From Rhinopithecus roxellana (lineage: Eukaryota; Chordata; Mammalia; Primates; Cercopithecidae): a stretch of DNA of 64,000 nt. The DNA is taken from positions 75,464,595 to 75,528,594 of the forward strand of contig NC_044557.1 of assembly GCF_007565055.1 (NCBI RefSeq), read 5' to 3'. Below are positions 9,996 to 23,035 of this stretch, piece by piece. Position 1 is the first letter of the stretch. Each line of letters starts with the position of its first letter. A program made the position numbers and the translations under genes. Under the pieces are notes generated by a model. That model saw nothing but the letters and a program-made list of their open reading frames with translations, did no database searches and was not told where the DNA came from.

Positions 9996-12200
9996 GAAGT
10001 CTTTATTTCTTGAGATTTGTGTCTTTTTTCTTGGTGTACTACAGCACGCTGGGTATGCAACACATCTCCCAGTGGATTTGCCACATAAATAGATGGAAAA
10101 GCAATTTATTACAATGATGCATATCTCATTAGATTTTTATTCTACTCTTGTTTTAGATATTTAGAGTTTGGCTGAAAGTAGGAATTCTAGGCAGGACATA
10201 ATTCTTTTTCATAATTTTGAAGGCTTTGCTCACATTGCTTCTGTCTTTTAACATTACTGTCAAGATGCCCAATGCCATTTTTATTTTTTCTTTGTAGAGA
10301 ATACTGTTTTTCTTATTTGTTGATTTTCAGTTCATTTCTCTCTGGACCCTTTGTATACATCTATTTTTCTCTGGTGCTCTGATAATTTATTATGACAAAT
10401 GTTGGTGTGCATCTTTATTCATCTTGCTGGGAATTCATCTTGCTGGGTGAGCCTTTCCATTATGAACATTATTACTTTCTAATCTTGGGAAATTTTATTG
10501 AACTATTCATTTAAAATTTTTTATTTATTCCTCTGCTCTATTTTACTGTCTTCTCTTCTACATTCAGAAAGTGTCCTATAGGTTAACTAACTTTCTCTCT
10601 TTTTATCATAATACAGCTCTCTGTTTTTTGAGTTTATTACTTTCTTTGATATTTATTACTTTCTTTGATATTTAATCAACTTTACCTTCCAATGTTCTTT
10701 ATGACTTTTTATTTCTGCTATTCTACATAAAACATAGAATGATACATACATTATATTATGTATAATATTATATTAAATAAATACATATATGTATCTTTAT
10801 AAACATCTCACTATGTATTAGCATTTTTACAAAGTACAAATTATTGTTTCTTGTGTAATTTTTTTGGTAATTTTTGTGTCTTTAAGTTTTTCCACTTTCA
10901 TCTGGAAGCTTTGTTTCTGCTGATTTTTCTTATGTAATTAAAACAATATTTAAAAAAATAACAAAAAAAATAGGTGGGAAGCTCTCTCTCTATGACTGAT
11001 ATGTATTGACTTGTGATGCTCACAAATTTGGTGATAAAACAGCAAAGCACTTTTCTTTGGGAGTTACTGAGTTACTGAAATTTTATTATTGATAGTTCTT
11101 TTTTTCTTATTTTGATCAACTCCCTAGTGAGATATGTTCAAACTTCTACTTTGAGTCTCCAAGATTGCCTTTCAGCATTCTGGAACTATAAAAGGAGAAG
11201 GCAAATTGAGGTTATAATTGCTTAGTATTCAGGATTTCTTTTCTTTTATTTTTATATTTCCATTTTTTTTCTTCTCCTGGGTGTATAAACATCTCCACAC
11301 AGCGAAAAGCACTCTCTCCCTATTTCAACTCCCATCTTCTGCCATGGAACAAGTGGGTCAGTTACATGGTATATGGTGCATAAAAGGGAATCTAAATGTT
11401 TTACCACTCCCCAAAGATCTTTCAACCAATCCCTGTTTGAAAGAGATGCAAATCCTGACTTGGCAGCTCTGGCTTTTGGGGTACATTGTGCTTCTGGAGC
11501 CAGTCACTTTTGGAACTCTTATCAAACAAATCATTCTACTTATTGGCTTTTACTTTATCTTAACTCTTTGACTTATTAGTTTTTCAGATTTTTCTGGATT
11601 CTCAATCAGTTTCTAATTGTCCATAATCTTTTGGTTTCTAAGATACTTGTTTATGTTTTCATTAATTTAACAATGTTTTATGTATTGTTCAATATACTAA
11701 CAATCAGCAGTTAAAAAAACCAATACTAAGATACGTTGATAGATGTTAGATAAGACAAACAGATGTAGAGACCCTCAAAAACTTCTGCTCTCATAAAGCT
11801 TTTATTAAAAATAATGAATGAATAAGTCAATGAATAAATCAGTGAATTAATAAATTAAAAGTGGCTGTAAGTGATACTCATTTTCTTTTAAGAAATGGAG
11901 TGAGTGATAATAAATATTCCCAGACTTTGGAAGACAATGGAGTCAAATATATTTTATTTCTTTCACATTTATATTTTTTAATAATAATAATAGCATCATA
12001 AAAAATACTAAGACATAAGACCAGAGCAACTTTATTTTATTGAGCTTGATTAGATATCTTCCATCTTACATGAGATAAAGTCATTTTCATGATCTCTAAG
12101 TGATCCATTTACTTTGATATCTTTAGATATTATTCAGAAGAACTACTAGTTGCACGTGTTTTCAAAGCGTTATCTTTACTAATTTTTTCACTTCTATTTA
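9996..12200. other. Decayed T-rich DNA, no gene recognised
   Basis: From 10100 to 10740 the text resembles an old, T-rich L1-derived segment, but I cannot place it with confidence. It contains two direct micro-duplications: 'ttcatcttgctgggaa' type at 10418-10447 and an 18-19 base unit at about 10630-10672. The 117-residue frame at 11218-11571 shows a hydrophobic start and no known domain; I do not call it a gene. Confidence 0.4.
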
Positions 12201-12201
12201 C

Positions 12202-12514
12202 TTTTTTTTCTTTTTCTTTTTTCTTTTTTTGTTTTTGAGACAGAGTCTTGCTCTGTTGCCAGGCTGGAGTGCAGTGGCACAGTCTCGACTCACTGCAGCC
12301 TCCACCTCCCGGGTTCAAGCGATTCTCCTGCCTCAGCCTCCCAAGTAGCTGGGATTACAGGGGCCCGTGACCGCGCCCACCTAATTTTTGTATTTTTAGT
12401 AGAGACGGGTTTCACCATGTTGGCCAGGATAGTCTTGATCTCTTGACCTCATGATCTGCCGGCCTCAGCCTCCCAAAGTGCTGGGATTACAGGCGTGAGC
12501 CACTGTGACAGGCC
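12202..12514 (-). mobile_element. AluS-type
   Basis: Minus-strand dimeric Alu with a T-rich tail interrupted by C and G. Its 5' end lies four bases from the target-site duplication of the next L1. Confidence 0.93.
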
Positions 12515-12518
12515 CCAG

Positions 12519-12530
12519 TTTACTATTTTT
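12519..12530. repeat. Target-site duplication of twin-primed L1 (left)
   Basis: TTTACTATTTTT, repeated exactly at 13660-13671. Confidence 0.85.
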
Positions 12531-13659
12531 TTTTTATTATTATACTTTAAGTTCTAGGGTACATGTGCACAACGTGCAGATTTGTTACATATGTATACAT
12601 GTACCATGTTGGTGTGCTGCACCCATTAACTCGTCATTTACATTAGGTATATCTCCTAATGCTATCCCTCCCCACTACCCCCTCCCCACAATAGGACCCG
12701 GTGTGTGATGCTCCCCTTCCTGTGTCCAAGTGATCTCATTGTTCAATTCCCACCTATGAGTGAGGACATGCGGTATTTGGTTTTCTGTTCTTGCGATAGT
12801 TTGCTAAGAATGATGGTTTCCAGCTGCATCCATGTCCCTACAAAGGACGCAAACTCATCCTTTTTTATGGCTGCATAGTATTCCATGGTGTATATGTGCC
12901 ATATTTTCTTAATCTATCTGTCACTGATGGACATTTGGGTTGATTCCAAGTCTTTGCTATTGTGAATAATGCCACAATAAACATATATGTGCATGTGTCT
13001 TTATAGCAGCAGAACTTAAAATGGGCAAGGACTTCATGTCTAAAACACCAAAAGCAATGGCAACAAAAGCCAAAATTGACAAATGGGATCTAATTAAACT
13101 AAAGAGCTTCTGCACAGCAAAGGAAACTACCATCAGAGTGAACAGGCAACCTACAGAATGGGAGAAAATGTTTGCAATCTACTCATCTGACAAAGGGCTA
13201 ATATCCAGAACTTATAAAGAACTCAATCAAATTTACAAGAAAAAAAAAAAAAACCATCAAAAAGTGAGCAAAGGATATGAACAGACACTTCTGAAAAGAA
13301 GACATTCATACAGCCAACAGACACATGAAAAAATGCTCATCACCACTCGCCATCAGAGAAATGCAAATCAAAACCACAGTGAGATACCATCTCACACCAG
13401 TTAAAATGGCAATCATTAAAAAATCAGGAAACAACAGGTGCTGGAGAGGATGTGGAGAAATAGGAACACTTCTACACTGTTGGTGGGACTGTAAACTAGT
13501 TCAACCACTGTGGAAAACAGTGTGGCGATTCCTCAAGGATCTAGAACTAGAAATACCATTTGACCCAGCCATCCCATTAGTGGGTATATACCCAAAGGAT
13601 TATAAGTCATGCTGCTATAAACAAATGTCCATCAGTGACAGACTTGATTAAGAAAACGA
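12531..13659 (-). mobile_element. 5'-inverted (twin-primed) L1PA-type L1
   Basis: A truncated L1 inserted on the minus strand with its 5' part inverted. The segment 12531 to about 13015 reads as antisense L1 3' UTR and ORF2 end. From about 13016 to 13659 the text flips and reads as plus-strand ORF2 C-terminal region, e.g. frame text 'MGKDFMSKTPKAMATKAKID' (13021) and 'YHLTPVKMAIIKKSGNNRC' (13325). Part of the same ORF2 region occurs in both arms in opposite orientation (12910-12937 against 13623-13651), and about 80 bases are missing inside the inverted arm near 13622. Perfect 12-bp target-site duplications flank the whole. This is the standard signature of twin priming. All frames are broken. 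Confidence 0.9.
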
Positions 13660-13671
13660 TTTACTATTTTT
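13660..13671. repeat. Target-site duplication of twin-primed L1 (right)
   Basis: TTTACTATTTTT, identical to 12519-12530. Confidence 0.85.
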
Positions 13672-13939
13672 AACTTCTTTACTGGCAATTGGATTGTCCC
13701 ATAAATTCAGCAATCAACTCCTTTTAAAAATATCACGTATATAGATGGTCATTTCTTGCTTTAAGAGAATTCATCTTCTAAATCATAAAAATGTACGATT
13801 CAACTTTTTTTAGTGAGTATTAATTTTATTGCAACAATACTAACTGCAATGCACATTTGCTGCTTCATTTCTTGTTATTTGGACCAGTACTATGTACTCT
13901 AGTTAAGCATAGTCTTGTTCCGAGGATACCCAATGCCTC
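13672..13939. other. No gene recognised
   Basis: Unique-looking AT-rich spacer between the twin-primed L1 and the next Alu. Confidence 0.5.
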
Positions 13940-14238
13940 TTTTTTTTTTTTTTTTTTGAGACAGAGTCTCTCTCTGTCACCCAGGTTGGAGTGCAGTGGT
14001 GTGATCTCGGCTCACTGCAACCTCTGCCTCTCGGGTTCAAGAGATTATCCTGCCTCAGCCTCCTGAGTAGCTGGGATTACAGATGCACGCCACCATGGCC
14101 CGGCTAATTTTTGTATTTTTAGTAGAGATGGGGTTTCATCATGTTGGTCAGGCTGGTCTCAAACTCCTGACCTCGTGATCTACCTGCGTCAGCCTCCCAA
14201 AGTGCTGGGATTATAGGCATTAGTCACCATGCCCAGCC
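13940..14238 (-). mobile_element. AluS-type
   Basis: Minus-strand Alu with an uninterrupted T18 tract, the antisense poly(A) tail, and both arms present. Confidence 0.93.
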
Positions 14239-16189
14239 CCAGTGCTCTTTCTTAAACTGTAGTTTGGCACATGTTTTATCCTTAGACTCCCCAAATGGTC
14301 TTGTTTCCTATTACTAAATGACAGCATTATAATTATAAAAAAGAACAATAATAGTTATTTCCTTTCCACTATTTCCTGCTCTGTAAATACCTCTCTACTT
14401 TAACTAGGGAAGGTTAGACATTTATTTTGTGACCATACAATTATATTAAATCATCTTTTTTTATCTTTTATTACATTAGTTTTGTAGTTATTTTTATAAA
14501 ATTTGTTCTTAACAGTTTTTGACAATATAAGGCTAGCAGTAATTATGTTTTTTTCTCTTGTGCTTGACTATTTCACATGCACATCCATCTTCAATAAATG
14601 ATTTTTTGAATATGTGTAATAATCTTAAATTTAAAATGCTGATAGTGGGTTTTTCCCTTTAATAGTGAAATGAAATTAGATAACCAGTGAAGCATATATT
14701 TTTTTCAAACATGTATAATCATTAAGGATTATAAAGCCTTGAATATTTTATATGCTTTACTCCAAAATGACTCAAATACTTCCACTCCTCTGTTGTACAA
14801 ATTACATTAAAAATCACTTAATATGCAACAGAAGAACAATAAATGAGAAAAAATGCAAACAAATATACACAAACATATATTAAGTTAATTTGGAATGTAG
14901 TCCTGTTAATGTCACACAACTCAGTTTTGTACAGACACACTCTAAATCACTCTTTTGATTTTTTAACTGCTAATCATAAATATGAAACAAATAATATTTT
15001 TTAGTTAAGTAATGACTATAAAATCAATAATTAGAATGTACATTTGATAAAACGTTCACAAGGGTAAAAAATCAGGTTTCCATAAGATAGGGCAAACTAT
15101 TGTGTTTGTCTATACTGAACATATTGACCATCACTAAACAGACTTTCTGTGTATGATATGCTTCCCGTTTTCCCTCTTTAGACAAGAGATATGTAAAACT
15201 TTATCCATGTTGTCTTTTAGGTTTTTGATCAAAATCAGCTAACAGGCCTTATGGTGCTTGAATACACAGAATTTAGGAGAATAAAAATGAGCATTCTTAT
15301 ATTAAAAGGGCAGATATCTTGACTTTCAAGGATTTACTCTTAAGACAATCAGATATAATTTGCTGGATGTATCTTTTGAGACTGTCAAATTTGAGTTCCT
15401 TTTAATATTCATTCATGATTTACAGTAGAAAATTGTGAGTACAGTGACTTTTATAATCAATAAAATCTATTTATTATTTATTTTCCCCTTATTGTTTTTG
15501 AGACACCATATTGCTATCACTGCAAAATGTCTAAATCAGTGTGTCTCTTTTCAAGCTACTTCTTTCCTTGCTTCAAATCCAGAGTGAAAATACCCTGGCT
15601 ACTGTGGAATGTTTTGACTAATGAAAAGTTGTCGTTACAACCAAACTGGTTATTGCAATGCTCCTGAGGACAGATATGGCCTGGATACAGAAGTCAATAG
15701 CAAAGGCATTTCTGAGGAGTTGGAACGTTGAATAACTGACACTTATTTGTTTTACTTTTATTTTTTAATGCCAACTCCATTCAATTACTTCTGACTCACA
15801 TAGGCTATCCGGGGTGGGTCAGTTTCTTTCACTTTGTCATATTGCACAGCAGAATATACTTACCCGTGCATTTTTCTTATCCCATATGATTTCATTTTTA
15901 TCTTTTTTTTTAATCAAACATGTCCTGGTATTACACCAAAGTCAGAAAAGAAGGGAGTCCAATTAATCACACAAACTAAATTAGTTGAGGTTTTAATCTG
16001 AATTTTTTAAAAGTTCCTATTCTTATTTACTACAAAAGGTTGGTAGTAGGGTTCTCATTTTTCTCTCAGGAGTATAAAACAACAATATATTTAATAAAAC
16101 AAATTTTGTTTAAAGTTTTAAAAATGATTTTGACCCTTTATGGATATTGTGATAAGAGTTTGTAACATTTTTAGCTTTTATTATTATTT
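14239..16189. other. Unique-looking AT-rich DNA, no gene recognised
   Basis: Nearly two kilobases without a repeat, RNA gene or coding frame that I can support. The part at 15540-15880 is a little richer in G+C but has no open frame of note. Confidence 0.5.
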
Positions 16190-16325
16190 TGTAATTTCAA
16201 CTTTTATTTTAGATACAGGATGTACATGTGCAGGTTTGTTACATGAGTATATTGCATGATGCTGAAGTTTAGGATATAGATCCTGCCACCCAGGTAATGA
16301 GGATAGTACTCAATGGTAGTTTTTC
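16190..16325 (-). mobile_element. L1 3' UTR fragment, antisense
   Basis: Short end of an L1 on the minus strand: 'cttttattttagatacagga', 'gtacatgtgcaggtttgtta' and 'gccacccaggtaatgag' are typical antisense L1 3' UTR blocks. Confidence 0.78.
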
Positions 16326-17789
16326 TGCCACGAGAAAGGCAGATTTCTTGATGTATATATATATAATAACTGCTGCCTTAAATATTTTCTATCAAATTCC
16401 TAAAAGTAGTAGTAAATATCATTAACCCTATTTAAAGAGATTTCACATATGATGGGCCATAGTACATAGTGCATAAACAAATATATTAAAGACACTAACA
16501 TTTTTACCAATATACTTAAAATCTAAATAAATGTTACAAAATGTTGAAGAAATATGGCTTGGGATAAACTTTCAAGTAGATGGCTATTTATATTTTAACT
16601 ACTATTAGTTTTTAAATATTTTTATTCCCTTTTTCATATTTATTTGGTTCAAATATATTGATTTTAAAATACAGACCTTTTAATTGTTTTCATTGCTAAA
16701 CTCTTCGTATAGTCAACATGATTAAATGATGTGTGGACGCGAATGACCAATTTAACTTTGCAATCAATATTTTAAAATATTTTTTCTTAAGTAAACTTTG
16801 CCATTGGAAATGCTACCAAGGCAGTGTATGTGGGATTCTATAATAACCCACCATCCTTACCAGCTTCTTTGATGTTGATTATACCAATGATCTGGATGCT
16901 GTCAAAGCACACATGTTTGAATTTATTTGAGAGACTACAATCCCAATCGTTTTATGATTTTTTTTCCAGAGAATGTAACCTCAAACCTGCTGCTACCAAA
17001 AGCTATCAGCATGTAAACAGAGAAACAAATGTTTCTTGGAGTATTACACTAAAATTATGTCCTCCATCTCTACTTTTCATTACTATGAAATAAACTCCTA
17101 AACTGACTGTACCTACCAGAGGGGCTGAGAACCACAATGGAATTTTAATGACATTCTCTGTATTATTCCTTTAACTTGTTTGTGCTTTTGTAGAGACAAA
17201 ATAAGAAAATACTCAATGAAGCCATTTTTGTATTTTCTAAAAAGATTTTATGAAAAGTGTTGATGTGTTCAAAAGTAATTAGGTAAAAGAAATAGATTGA
17301 GACAATCATTTTGAAATAAATATAAAAAGCAATAATTTCCTAACTTTTCAGCTAATTATTATTTATTTGATTTTTAAAAAATGTTTAGAAATAACTATTA
17401 TACAAACATGGAATAATTATATCTAATTTTATTCTGAAAGTAAAATGTATAATTAGAAGGTATATTTATTGAAAGGAGAAATTAAACTATAATTTCATAC
17501 TGCAGTGCTTACCAGATGGTGCTCTGCTGTACTCCTAGCACTCATAAACTAATTCTAAAAGAATATATATACATCATAGAGTTTTAAAAATTGTATTAAA
17601 GCTATACTATATAATCTCCATTTAAGATTCAAAAACATATTAATATATTTAAAATGCTGAGGAATCATACAAGAAAAATCATTTAGTTTATTTTATCTAT
17701 AATTTTCCCAAAGATATTAGACAATAAGAAACTTTTTCCAATGCATATTGATTATAATTTTAATATTCCAAACTTACATTTCAGAAAAT
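16326..17789. other. Unique-looking AT-rich DNA, no gene recognised
   Basis: No gene or repeat supported. An 89-residue plus-strand frame at 16824-17093 has no recognisable domain and no codon signal distinct from its surroundings. Confidence 0.45.
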
Positions 17790-18050
17790 ATTGTTTCACA
17801 CCATAGGTGGGCACACTTTTTCAATAAATGCCCATATAGTAAACATTTTTGTTTCTATGAAAGAGAAGGGCTTTTGCTATGTCTATCATTTCTGTCACCA
17901 CTACTAAAGTCAACAATTGTAGTATGACAGCAGCCACAGACATCAGAAACAAAGGAGTATGACTCTGGCCCAGTAGAACTTTATTTATAAGAACATGCAG
18001 CAAGCCGGGTTTGGCCCATTTTGTTGGCTGACCCCTGATCTACATACCAT
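17790..18050 (+). mobile_element. hAT-type non-autonomous DNA transposon
   Basis: The two ends are related in inverse order: 'gtgggcacactttttcaata...' at the start and '...ttgttggctgacccctga' at the end. The interior has the 'tagtaaacatttttg' and 'agaactttatttataa' blocks of a common MER element of the hAT superfamily. No transposase. The subfamily name is left open. Confidence 0.7.
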
Positions 18051-18119
18051 ATTCTGAAACAGGTTTGTAAGGTCTAAGATTTAATGAAAGTGTTTATTGG
18101 TGAAAATGAGGAAAAATGA

Positions 18120-18330
18120 GTAGGTCAAGATTACACTTCTGGCTGTTCAGTCTAATAGCTGTACTTTTAACAAGTTTTCGATTAAACTCAATCTCCTCTA
18201 TACTCTCCTCAACTATAAAATGTAATGACAATAATACCTAATGAAATTATTACAAAGTATATGAAAATTAAAACTTAGAACTTATGTATCATATATTTGC
18301 TCAATCAAATGATAGCTATTGTCTTTTTCA
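18120..18330 (+). repeat. Possible MIR fossil
   Basis: Weak MIR-like order: 'aactcaatctcctctatact', 'caactataaaatgtaatgac' and 'aataatacctaatgaaatta'. Decayed; could also be chance in AT-rich DNA. Confidence 0.45.
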
Positions 18331-19189
18331 ATTATTTTACAACTACATGTGATATTTTCATAAAAATAGTCTGCTGCTAAAGCATAATTTAAAATTCTAG
18401 AGTAAGATTTCCTCACCTTTATTTTACATTCAGTTGTTTAAAAAAATTTGAACAACAAAAACACCCAGGTAGTCTTTTTCGTATGTTAAATTTTTTCATT
18501 TTCTTTATGCAAAAGTGTTTTGAATAAAATCTCTCATTTTTAATTATCTTTATTTTTCTTTGAAAATTTTGAATTATCTATTTTTTCCTAATGAAAATTA
18601 TTTTCTTTTGCCTAATGAAAAGTATGGCTACTAAAACTCTTTAGATTTCTATTTTTATAATTGCAGCTCAAATATAACAATGCGTATGTATACTTAAGCA
18701 AGAAATTAATATGACTTTAAAGTATGTTTTATTCCTAACCAAATCTCCCTTTGTGACTTCAATATGGTATCCAATTTGAGAATTTGAATTTTACTAATTT
18801 GCATGCATCCATTCTAATTCCAATCCAATCTTTTGGAATAAGCCATTTTTTGCATAAACATAAAAGTAAACAAACAAATACTATACACTTAGACATGTAA
18901 TGATTAAAGTCACTACTTCCCCTACGTCAACATTGGTGGTAGTCTGTGTGATATTTTACATCAAAAAATGTTTAAAGAATAAAGCCAGGTTTTAATTGAA
19001 ATTGGCTAGTAAACTTCTTAGTCTTAATGATTGTATGATGAAAAGACTAGGTCAGAACTTTTCATTTTTAGATTTTCTATGTATATATAAAATATATATA
19101 TGTACATATATATATTTAATGTGACTCAGTGTATATGCTCCTGAAATTTCACACCTATGACCATGTGCCGAAGACAATATGACTTTTAC
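18331..19189. other. No gene recognised
   Basis: AT-rich spacer. Includes an irregular TA/CATA tract at about 19078-19115. Confidence 0.5.
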
Positions 19190-19225
19190 AGAAAAATGAG
19201 GGTACAATTTGAATACCAGCTCTGC
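19190..19225 (+). repeat. MIR fossil, 5' piece
   Basis: 'atttgaataccagctctgcc' matches the MIR body. The Alu and its target site cut it; the rest resumes at 19549. Confidence 0.6.
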
Positions 19226-19235
19226 CTTAGGATCT

Positions 19236-19538
19236 ATTTATTTATTTATTTATTTGGAGACGGAGTTTCTCTCTGTCACACACTCTGGGGTACAGTGACG
19301 TGATCTTGGCTCACTGCAACCTCCTAATCTCTTAGGTTCAAACAATTCTCCTGCCTCAGCCTCCCAAGTAGCTGAGATTACAGGTGCCCACCACCACACC
19401 TGGCTAATTTTTGTATTTTAGTGGAGACAGGGTTTCACTCTGTTGGTCAGGGTGGTATCAAACTCCTGACCTCAAGGGATCCACCCGGCTTGGTCTACCA
19501 AAGTGCAGGGATTACAGGCATGAACCACTGTGCCAGGC
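19236..19538 (-). mobile_element. AluS-type with target-site duplication
   Basis: Minus-strand Alu with an (ATTT)n-modified tail. CTTAGGATCT (19226-19235) and CTTATGATCT (19539-19548) form a 10-bp target-site duplication with one mismatch. It split a MIR. Confidence 0.93.
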
Positions 19539-19548
19539 CTTATGATCT

Positions 19549-19700
19549 TTAAACTTCAAAATGTTAAGGGTTTTTTGTGCCCTCCCTTTTCAAATACAAA
19601 GTGGAAGCAATAATGTCTTCATTGCAGATTGTATTTGGAATTACATGAGATTAAGCATTCTGTAAAGAGCCTAGAAGAGTAGCACTACGTTGGAATATAT
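19549..19700 (+). repeat. MIR fossil, 3' piece
   Basis: 'tgtgccctcccttttcaaat', then 'acatgagattaagcattctg' and 'aaagagcctagaagagtagc' follow MIR order and continue the piece at 19190-19225. Confidence 0.65.
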
Positions 19701-19719
19701 AATGTATCTTCAAAAACCC

Positions 19720-19850
19720 AATGTCCAAGCCACAGTCATATTAATTAAATTAGAATACCTGGGTATGAAATCCAGATCCAGGCATCAGCATTTTTATTAT
19801 TCTCTCAGTTGATTTTAAAATACAGCCAAGTTCAACAATTATAGGTCTGC
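19720..19850 (+). mobile_element. MER5-like fragment
   Basis: Contains 'tagaatacctgggtatgaaa' and 'ccaggcatcagcatttttat', which recall MER5A. A second decayed 'agagttctcaaacctcaatt' terminus follows at 19855. Low certainty on exact boundaries. Confidence 0.5.
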
Positions 19851-19959
19851 AGCAAGAGTTCTCAAACCTCAATTAGAAATTGATCAACTGGTGGTTTTGT
19901 TACAGTCAAGGCTGAGCAGTACCAGGGAGGCTTCTTAAATTCTTCCCTTCTGAAAAATA

Positions 19960-21668
19960 CCCACAGCTGATGCTGGTGACTGCTGTGTATGGAGTATACT
20001 TGGAGTAGCAAGGGCTCAATGATACTGTTTTTATTTACTATCTGTAGAGGAAGGAGGTTTGAAATCCAGGCAGAAAACTGAAAACTGATTTATTTGTTTA
20101 CTTTTCAATTCACTACAGTGATGCAATTCTTATGCTCAACAAACTAATTTGGAGTTTAAGGCGCAATCTCAATTATTGTTAGTATAAATTAAAAATCTGA
20201 GAAGTTTATTTCCAAAAAATAATTATTTCTCTTCTTTTCCTTCTGAGGTAAAACTGAAAATTACACAGGAAACATTTATAAATAGAAATTATAAAAATTA
20301 CAATTATAGTTCCAGAGATATATATAGCACAAATTATATTTTGTCTACAAATTATAGTGAGTTTAAATTCTGAATCAGATTTAAACTTTTTAAATTAAAA
20401 AGTACTCCTATTTTCTATTCTACATTATTAAAAGAATATTCTAAGATATAAACATGTATACACACACACACACATACACACACACACATACACAGACACC
20501 ATATTGTGCTTACAAAAGAATTACATTAGCATGAATGTATGGATATGAGAGATTTTCTACATGGATGCTTCTGAAGAATTGTAGCCATTCCATTTTTGAG
20601 TCTTTCTGTCTCCTTTCCAAATAAGCTAGTGATATTAATGAGATTTTTTTGTTTGTGCCTGAAGAGTTTCTTAAAACTGTTATGGGGCTTCAGAGAGATT
20701 ACCTCAGGTTGTCTCTACATTTTATTTTATATACTATTGCTTTTTCAAAAAGACATATCTTTCAGTGATTGAAAATTGCTTCTTGGAGAAATCATAAAAA
20801 AAAAAAAATCCCTCAAAGTGTCTAGATTTTTTCTCTCTTTGAATATATTTTAAAATACTTAAAAAGGTTATATTTGTGCTCTATTCATTTGTTTTATTAT
20901 AATTATTTGCAAACAGTCGGGGACACACAGGTTATTAGTGCCATATAGCACTAATACGAGAATTGTAAAACACAGTCGTTTTCTTTTGGGGAGGTGTGGA
21001 GGAGAACTTACAAGTGGAGAAAAAGCAGAGTGCACAAGATACCAAATCTCCCATTGTCTCAGATGGAGCTGTGCCAGCCCTCAGCGCTGGACTGCACACG
21101 TAATGGCTGCTGTTCTCAGAAAGAGTACTCCCACTTCCTGAATATTTTTATGCATCATAGAGACAGGGAGTCAAGGAAATTCTAAATGAAACCATAAGAA
21201 TGAAATTTGCTCCTCACTGAGGAAAAGCCTTTGCTCAGATACAAACTGGGAGCCTCCAAGCTCTGGAACATGAATCTCCTCTCGTGGGGTGACTCAGCCT
21301 TCTGTTAAGTTCTTTTAAAGGGGGAGGACATGAATTTATAGGGTCACCCAGATCTTTGTCTCCCAAAAATATTAACTTCCCACTAAACTGTCAGTGCCTG
21401 ATGAGCAGATATATACATATATATACTCATTCTGCTAATTAATCATAACTGGATTTTGTTATAGAGCATCCACAGAAAAAAACTTTTATATTTGAGTTGC
21501 AAAATACATTAAAGTATAAATTTAAAAAATAAAAGTAATGAAAAACTACAAACCAACTCTTCCAGTTTACCTGAACATATTTATACTAAAAAACGATATA
21601 TTATACATTCAAGCGTGTTCATTTAAAATATTTCACAGGTTAAAAGAGAATAATTGAAATTTGGTTTG
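19960..21668. other. Mostly unique AT-rich DNA with a CA microsatellite
   Basis: No gene seen. A (CA)n/(CATA)n tract lies at about 20455-20500. At 20933-20956 there is a 9-bp perfect hairpin (TATTAGTGC, 6-base loop, GCACTAATA). A less AT-rich portion at 20990-21360 has overlapping frames of 63-67 residues with no known domain. Confidence 0.5.
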
Positions 21669-21683
21669 AAATATGCAAAAGCC
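21669..21683. repeat. Target-site duplication of full-length L1 (left)
   Basis: AAATATGCAAAAGCC, matching AAATAGGCAAAAGCC at 28510-28524 with one mismatch. Confidence 0.88.
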
Positions 21684-23035
21684 AGAATTGCTGGCTAGAT
21701 GGCCAAATAGGAGCAGCTCCAGTCTGCAGCTCCCAGCGAGATCGACGCAGAAGGTAGGTGATTTCTGCATCTCCAACTGAAGTACCCAGTTCATCTCACT
21801 AGGACTGGTTGAACAGTGGGTGCAGTCCAAGAAGGGCAAGCCAAAGAAGGGTGCAGTGTCACCTCACCCAGGAAGTGCAATGGTTTGGGGAACTCCCTGT
21901 CCTAGCCAAGGGAAGCCATTAGGGACTGTAGAGTGCACTCTGGCCCAGACATTGCGCTTTTCCCATGATCTTTGCAACCTACAGACCAGTAGTTTCACTC
22001 CAGTGCCCATGTCACCAGGGCCCTGGGTTTCCAACAAAAAACTGGGTGGGTTTGGGTAGGTACTGAGCTAGATGCAGGAGTTTTTTGTTTGTTTGTTTGT
22101 TTGTTTTTCATTCCACAGTGGCACCCAGAACAACAACAAGACAGGTCGTTCACTTTCCTGGAAAGGGGGCTGAAGCCAGGGAGCCATGTGGTCTGGCTCA
22201 GCAGGTGTCACTCCCACAGAGCCCAGCAAGCTAAGATCCACTGGCTTGAAATTCTTGCTATCAACACAGCAGTCTGAGCTTGACCTGCAATGCTCGAGCT
22301 TGGTGCAGAGAGGGGCGTCTGCCATTGCTGAAGCCTGAGTAGGCAGTTTTACCCTCACAGTGTAAACAAAGCCACCTGGAAGTTTGAACTGGAAGGAGCC
22401 CACCACAGCTCAGCAAGGCCACTGTGGCCAGACTGCCCCTCCAGATTCCCTCCTCTCTGTGCAGGGCATCTCTGGAGAAAAAGGCAGCAGCCCGAGTCAG
22501 GCACTTATATATGAAACTCCCACCTCTCTGGAACAGAGCAGGGAGGAAGGCGTGGTTAGGGGTGCAGCTTCAGCAGACTTAAACGTCCCTGCCTGGCAGC
22601 TCTGAAGAGAGCAGGCAATCTCCCAGCACAGCACTCGAGCTTTGATAAGGGACAAACTGCCTCCTCAAGTGGATCCCTGACCCCCGTGTATCCTGATTAG
22701 AAGACGCCTCCCAGTAGGGGCCGACAGACACCTCATACAGGAGAGCTCTGGCTGTCATTTGGCAGGTGCCCCTCTGAGATGAAGCTTCCAGAGGAAGAAA
22801 CAGGCAGCAATCTTTGCTGTTTTGTGGCCTCCACTGGTGACACCCAGGCAAACAGGGTCTGAAGTGGACCTCCAGCAAACTCCATCAGACCAGCAGCAAA
22901 GGGGCTTGACTTGTTAGGAGGAAAACTAACAAACAGAAAAGAATAGTATCAACATCAACAAAAAGGACGTCCACTCAAGAGACCCCAGCTGAAGGTCACC
23001 AACTTCAAAGACCAAAGGTAGATAAATCCGTGAAG
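21684..23035 (+). promoter_or_regulatory. L1 5' UTR (internal promoter region)
   Basis: The region ahead of ORF1, far richer in G+C than the flanks. An AGATGGCC core lies at 21697-21704 near the extreme 5' end, the place where primate L1 elements carry a YY1 site that positions transcription start. The plus-strand promoter and an antisense promoter are properties known for the family; nothing here proves activity. A (TTTG)n tract at about 22082-22108 has expanded inside it. Several 60-110 residue frames on both strands are incidental. Confidence 0.8.
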
